Shown one piece after another: positions 12,954-14,782 of a stretch of 14,782 nt of DNA. The stretch lies in assembly GCA_022865365.1 (NCBI GenBank), contig JALHSW010000431.1, positions 1-14,782 of the forward strand, written 5' to 3'. The notes beneath the pieces are model-generated. The model saw only the letters and a program-made list of their open reading frames with translations, was not told where the DNA came from and ran no database searches. Numbering within the stretch: the first letter of the stretch is position 1; the number at the start of each line of letters is the position of its first letter. Source of the DNA: Acidimicrobiia bacterium (GTDB lineage: Bacteria > Actinomycetota > Acidimicrobiia > IMCC26256 > PALSA-555). Position numbers and translations under genes: made by a program.

Positions 12954-13271
12954 ATGAGCATTGTGCGCATCAACGCCATCACCGTCCCCAAGGACAAGGG
13001 AGACGAGCTGGAGCGACGTTTCGCCGCTCGCGCCGGCGAAGTCGCGAAGTCGCCCGGCTTCGAGGCGTTCGAGCTGCTGCGTCCGACCGATGAGCGTGAG
13101 GAGTTCCTCGTCTACACGCGCTGGCGCTCCGAGGAAGACTTCGACGCGTGGGCGAACAGTGCGGCGTTTGCCAAGGGGCATCGGGCGCACGCCACGCAAG
13201 GCCCGGTCAGCAGCCAGAGCGCGCTCTGGGCGTTCGACGTCGTGCAGCACGAGGAAGCTCCGACGCGCTAG
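12954..13271 (+). CDS. MhuD/IsdG-like haem-degrading monooxygenase (ABM fold)
   Basis: A 105-residue ferredoxin-like protein of the antibiotic-biosynthesis-monooxygenase superfamily. Its start SIVRINAITVP and the stretches SPGFEAFELLRP and WRSEEDFDAWAN closely resemble M. tuberculosis MhuD as I remember it. The haem-oxygenase residues known from IsdG/IsdI/MhuD are in place: Asn7, Trp66 and His76. The His is ten residues after the Trp, as in IsdI. Such enzymes open haem to a chromophore and release iron in the cytoplasm. Haem degradation here is inferred; some relatives have other or unknown oxygenase roles. It follows the PAC2-family gene by 15 bases with a GAGGA ribosome-binding site. Confidence 0.85.
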   Translation: MSIVRINAITVPKDKGDELERRFAARAGEVAKSPGFEAFELLRPTDEREEFLVYTRWRSEEDFDAWANSAAFAKGHRAHATQGPVSSQSALWAFDVVQHEEAPTR

Positions 13272-13314
13272 TCGTGCCGCCGATCCAGCCGATGCTTGAT
13301 CCGGGCCGCCGGCC

Positions 13315-13680
13315 GTGAACGCGCTGCGCGACTTCCACGCCAGCTGGGGCTACGTCGCGATCGTGGTCAACGGTCTCGTCGGTCTCGCTGCGTTGCTCGC
13401 CTGGCGGGTCGCGCGCATCCGTGGCCGCTGGCTGTGGATCGCCACGATCATCGCCGAAGCCGCGATGATGCTCCAGGTGCTGGTCGGCGTGGTCCTCGTC
13501 GCGAGCAAGGACTTCACGGTTCCGCGCTTCCACATGTTCTACGGGTTCCTCGCGTTCCTCACCGTCGGCCTCGCGTACCAGTACCGCGCCCAGATGCGCG
13601 GGCGGCGGGAGATGCTCTACGGGCTGACCGGCCTGTTCATCATGGGGCTCGGGATCCGCGCCGTGCTGCAGGTGGCGTGA
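13315..13680 (+). CDS. Small four-helix membrane protein upstream of ddl
   Basis: A 121-residue membrane protein of no family that I can name. Hydrophobic segments lie at about 12-31, 40-63, 71-90 and 100-119, joined by short Arg-rich loops (RVARIRGR, YRAQMRGRRE) that are probably cytoplasmic. His8 near the N-terminus and His73 at the start of helix three (RFHMFYGF) are notable polar residues. The GTG at 13315 is the frame's only sensible start; no Shine-Dalgarno is clear. The stop TGA overlaps the ddl ATG by one base (TGATG), so translation of ddl is probably coupled to it. A role linked to the cell envelope is suggested only by this position. Confidence 0.8.
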   Translation: MNALRDFHASWGYVAIVVNGLVGLAALLAWRVARIRGRWLWIATIIAEAAMMLQVLVGVVLVASKDFTVPRFHMFYGFLAFLTVGLAYQYRAQMRGRREMLYGLTGLFIMGLGIRAVLQVA

Positions 13681-14782
13681 TGGCGGAGCCCGGTCGTCTC
13701 CGCGTGCTCGTGCTCTTCGGTGGTCGTTCCGCCGAGCACGATGTGTCGCGGGTGAGCGCGGTCGCCGTGGCCCAAGCGCTCGATCCTGCCCGCTACGAGG
13801 TGGTGCCGGTCGCGATCACGAAGGAAGGGCGCTGGTTGCTCGCAGGCGAAGCGCGTGACCAGCTCGCGGGGGAGCGCGCGGCGTTGCCGTCGGCGTTCCG
13901 CATCGAGGGCGCTCCGGTCGCGGAGCTCCCAGAGCCGGGGAGCCGCGCGCTCGTGAGGCTCGATGCCGACGGATCGACGCCGATGCCAACCACCCCGTTC
14001 GACGTCGTGCTGCCGCTGCTCCACGGACCGTACGGCGAGGACGGCACCGTGCAGGGGCTGTTCGAGCTCGCCGGGGTCCCCTACGTCGGGTCGGGCGTCG
14101 TCGGCTCCGCGGTCGCGATGGACAAGGTCATGATGAGACACGCCTTCGCCGCCGCCGGACTCGAGCTCGCGGCGTGGCTCGCGTTCCGTGAAGGGCACGA
14201 CGTCGATGCCCTGGTCATGGAGGCCGAGAGCCGGCTCGGGTATCCGTGCTTCGTGAAGCCGGCCAACCTCGGCTCTTCGGTCGGCGTCTCGAAGGTGATG
14301 GATCGCGACGGGCTGCATGCCGCCGTCGAGCTCGCGCTGGGCTTCGACGAGTGGATCGTGGTCGAGGAAGCGATCGTCGGTCGTGAGATCGAGGTCGGCA
14401 TCCTCGGTGACGACCCGCCCCGCGCATCGGTGCCGGGCGAGATCGTCCCGGGCGCCGAGTTCTACTCCTACGCCGACAAGTACGAGAGCGACGACGCCGA
14501 GCTCATCGTGCCGGCACCGCTGAGCCCGGGCCAGGCCGAGACGGTGCGCGCGCTCGCGGTGCGGGCGTTCGAGGCCTGCCGGTGTGAGGCAATGGCACGG
14601 GTCGACTTCTTCCTGGAGGAGCGACGGGCCGACGGAGGGCCGGGACGCGGCTTCGTGGTGAACGAGGTCAACACGATCCCGGGCTTCACGCCGATCTCGA
14701 TGTACCCGCGTCTCTGGCAGGAGTCGGGCGTGCCCTATCCCGACCTCCTCGACCGGCTGATCGAGCTGGCGCTCGAGCGCCA
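13680..14782 (+). CDS. ddl: D-alanine--D-alanine ligase, 3' end cut by the window
   Basis: An ATP-grasp enzyme that joins two D-alanines for peptidoglycan precursors. The window holds 367 codons, so only the last few residues may be missing. The N-terminal motif GGRSAEHDVS (14-23) contains the conserved Glu19. HGPYGEDGTVQG follows, then the ATP-binding lysine region FVKPANLGSSVGVSKV. The omega-loop region FYSYADKYESD (261-271) has the tyrosines expected of D-Ala-D-Ala ligases rather than D-Ala-D-Lac (VanA-type) enzymes. The metal ligands are Asp309 (RVDFF), Glu329 and Asn331 (NEVNTIPGFT). The ATG at 13680 overlaps the stop of the upstream membrane-protein gene (TGATG), indicating translational coupling. 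Confidence 0.95.
   Translation, partial: MAEPGRLRVLVLFGGRSAEHDVSRVSAVAVAQALDPARYEVVPVAITKEGRWLLAGEARDQLAGERAALPSAFRIEGAPVAELPEPGSRALVRLDADGSTPMPTTPFDVVLPLLHGPYGEDGTVQGLFELAGVPYVGSGVVGSAVAMDKVMMRHAFAAAGLELAAWLAFREGHDVDALVMEAESRLGYPCFVKPANLGSSVGVSKVMDRDGLHAAVELALGFDEWIVVEEAIVGREIEVGILGDDPPRASVPGEIVPGAEFYSYADKYESDDAELIVPAPLSPGQAETVRALAVRAFEACRCEAMARVDFFLEERRADGGPGRGFVVNEVNTIPGFTPISMYPRLWQESGVPYPDLLDRLIELALER

Noticed and set aside
12027..13250. A 407-residue minus-strand open frame opposite PAC2 and the MhuD-like gene
   Set aside because: Both opposite genes are strongly supported by family motifs; this frame is their shadow.
13680..14782. A vancomycin-resistance type D-Ala-D-Lac ligase
   Set aside because: The omega-loop region keeps the tyrosines (FYSYADKY) typical of ordinary D-Ala-D-Ala ligases, and no vanH or vanX partner is present in the window.

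Overview
The window looks like chromosomal DNA of a GC-rich actinobacterium. G or C fills most third codon positions. The gene content includes a UvrD2-type helicase with an HRDC domain, an F420-type luciferase-like oxidoreductase, a PAC2-family protein and a close relative of the mycobacterial haem-degrading enzyme MhuD. An acidimicrobial lineage is my guess, not something the sequence proves. I see no tRNA, rRNA, CRISPR array, insertion sequence, phage gene or origin. The gene order is that of a core or metabolic region rather than a mobile island.

Left part (1-4024). Two genes run on the minus strand: uvrD2 (1431-3569), then a PLP-dependent group II decarboxylase (7-1371). A 455-base divergent spacer (3570-4024) follows. 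It has no convincing gene but holds a strong 67-base inverted repeat and oppositely directed -10 boxes at its two ends.

Centre left (4025-5856). Three plus-strand genes: a minimal HExxH metallopeptidase, a bacterial PH-domain membrane protein with a C-terminal SHOCT module, and a cytoplasmic BtuF-like metal/cobalamin-binding protein. They converge on the galactose genes.

Galactose region (5874-11093). On the minus strand a possible 42-residue membrane peptide precedes galK, which overlaps a GH36-type alpha-galactosidase by four bases (ATGA). The enzyme would release galactose from alpha-galactosides in the cytoplasm and GalK would phosphorylate it. galT lies about 1.1 kb away on the same strand behind a luciferase-like oxidoreductase gene. 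A plus-strand DUF6159-like membrane protein sits between galT and galK. galE and galM are not in the window.

Right part (12120-14782). A plus-strand run holds a PAC2-family protein, an MhuD/IsdG-like haem monooxygenase, a four-helix membrane protein and ddl (D-Ala-D-Ala ligase, cut by the window end). The membrane protein and ddl overlap by one base (TGATG).

The most general signal is regulatory. Eight of the thirteen well-supported genes have a TANNNT hexamer 5-8 bases before the chosen start codon and no Shine-Dalgarno sequence, as expected for leaderless transcripts. Three of these boxes are the identical hexamer TACGGT. The boxes also help fix the starts. A second recurring theme is short in-frame tandem duplications of 15-18 bases, in galT, in the BtuF-like gene and across the stop codon of the PH-domain gene. 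I do not see a clearly new multi-gene defence or mobile system here.
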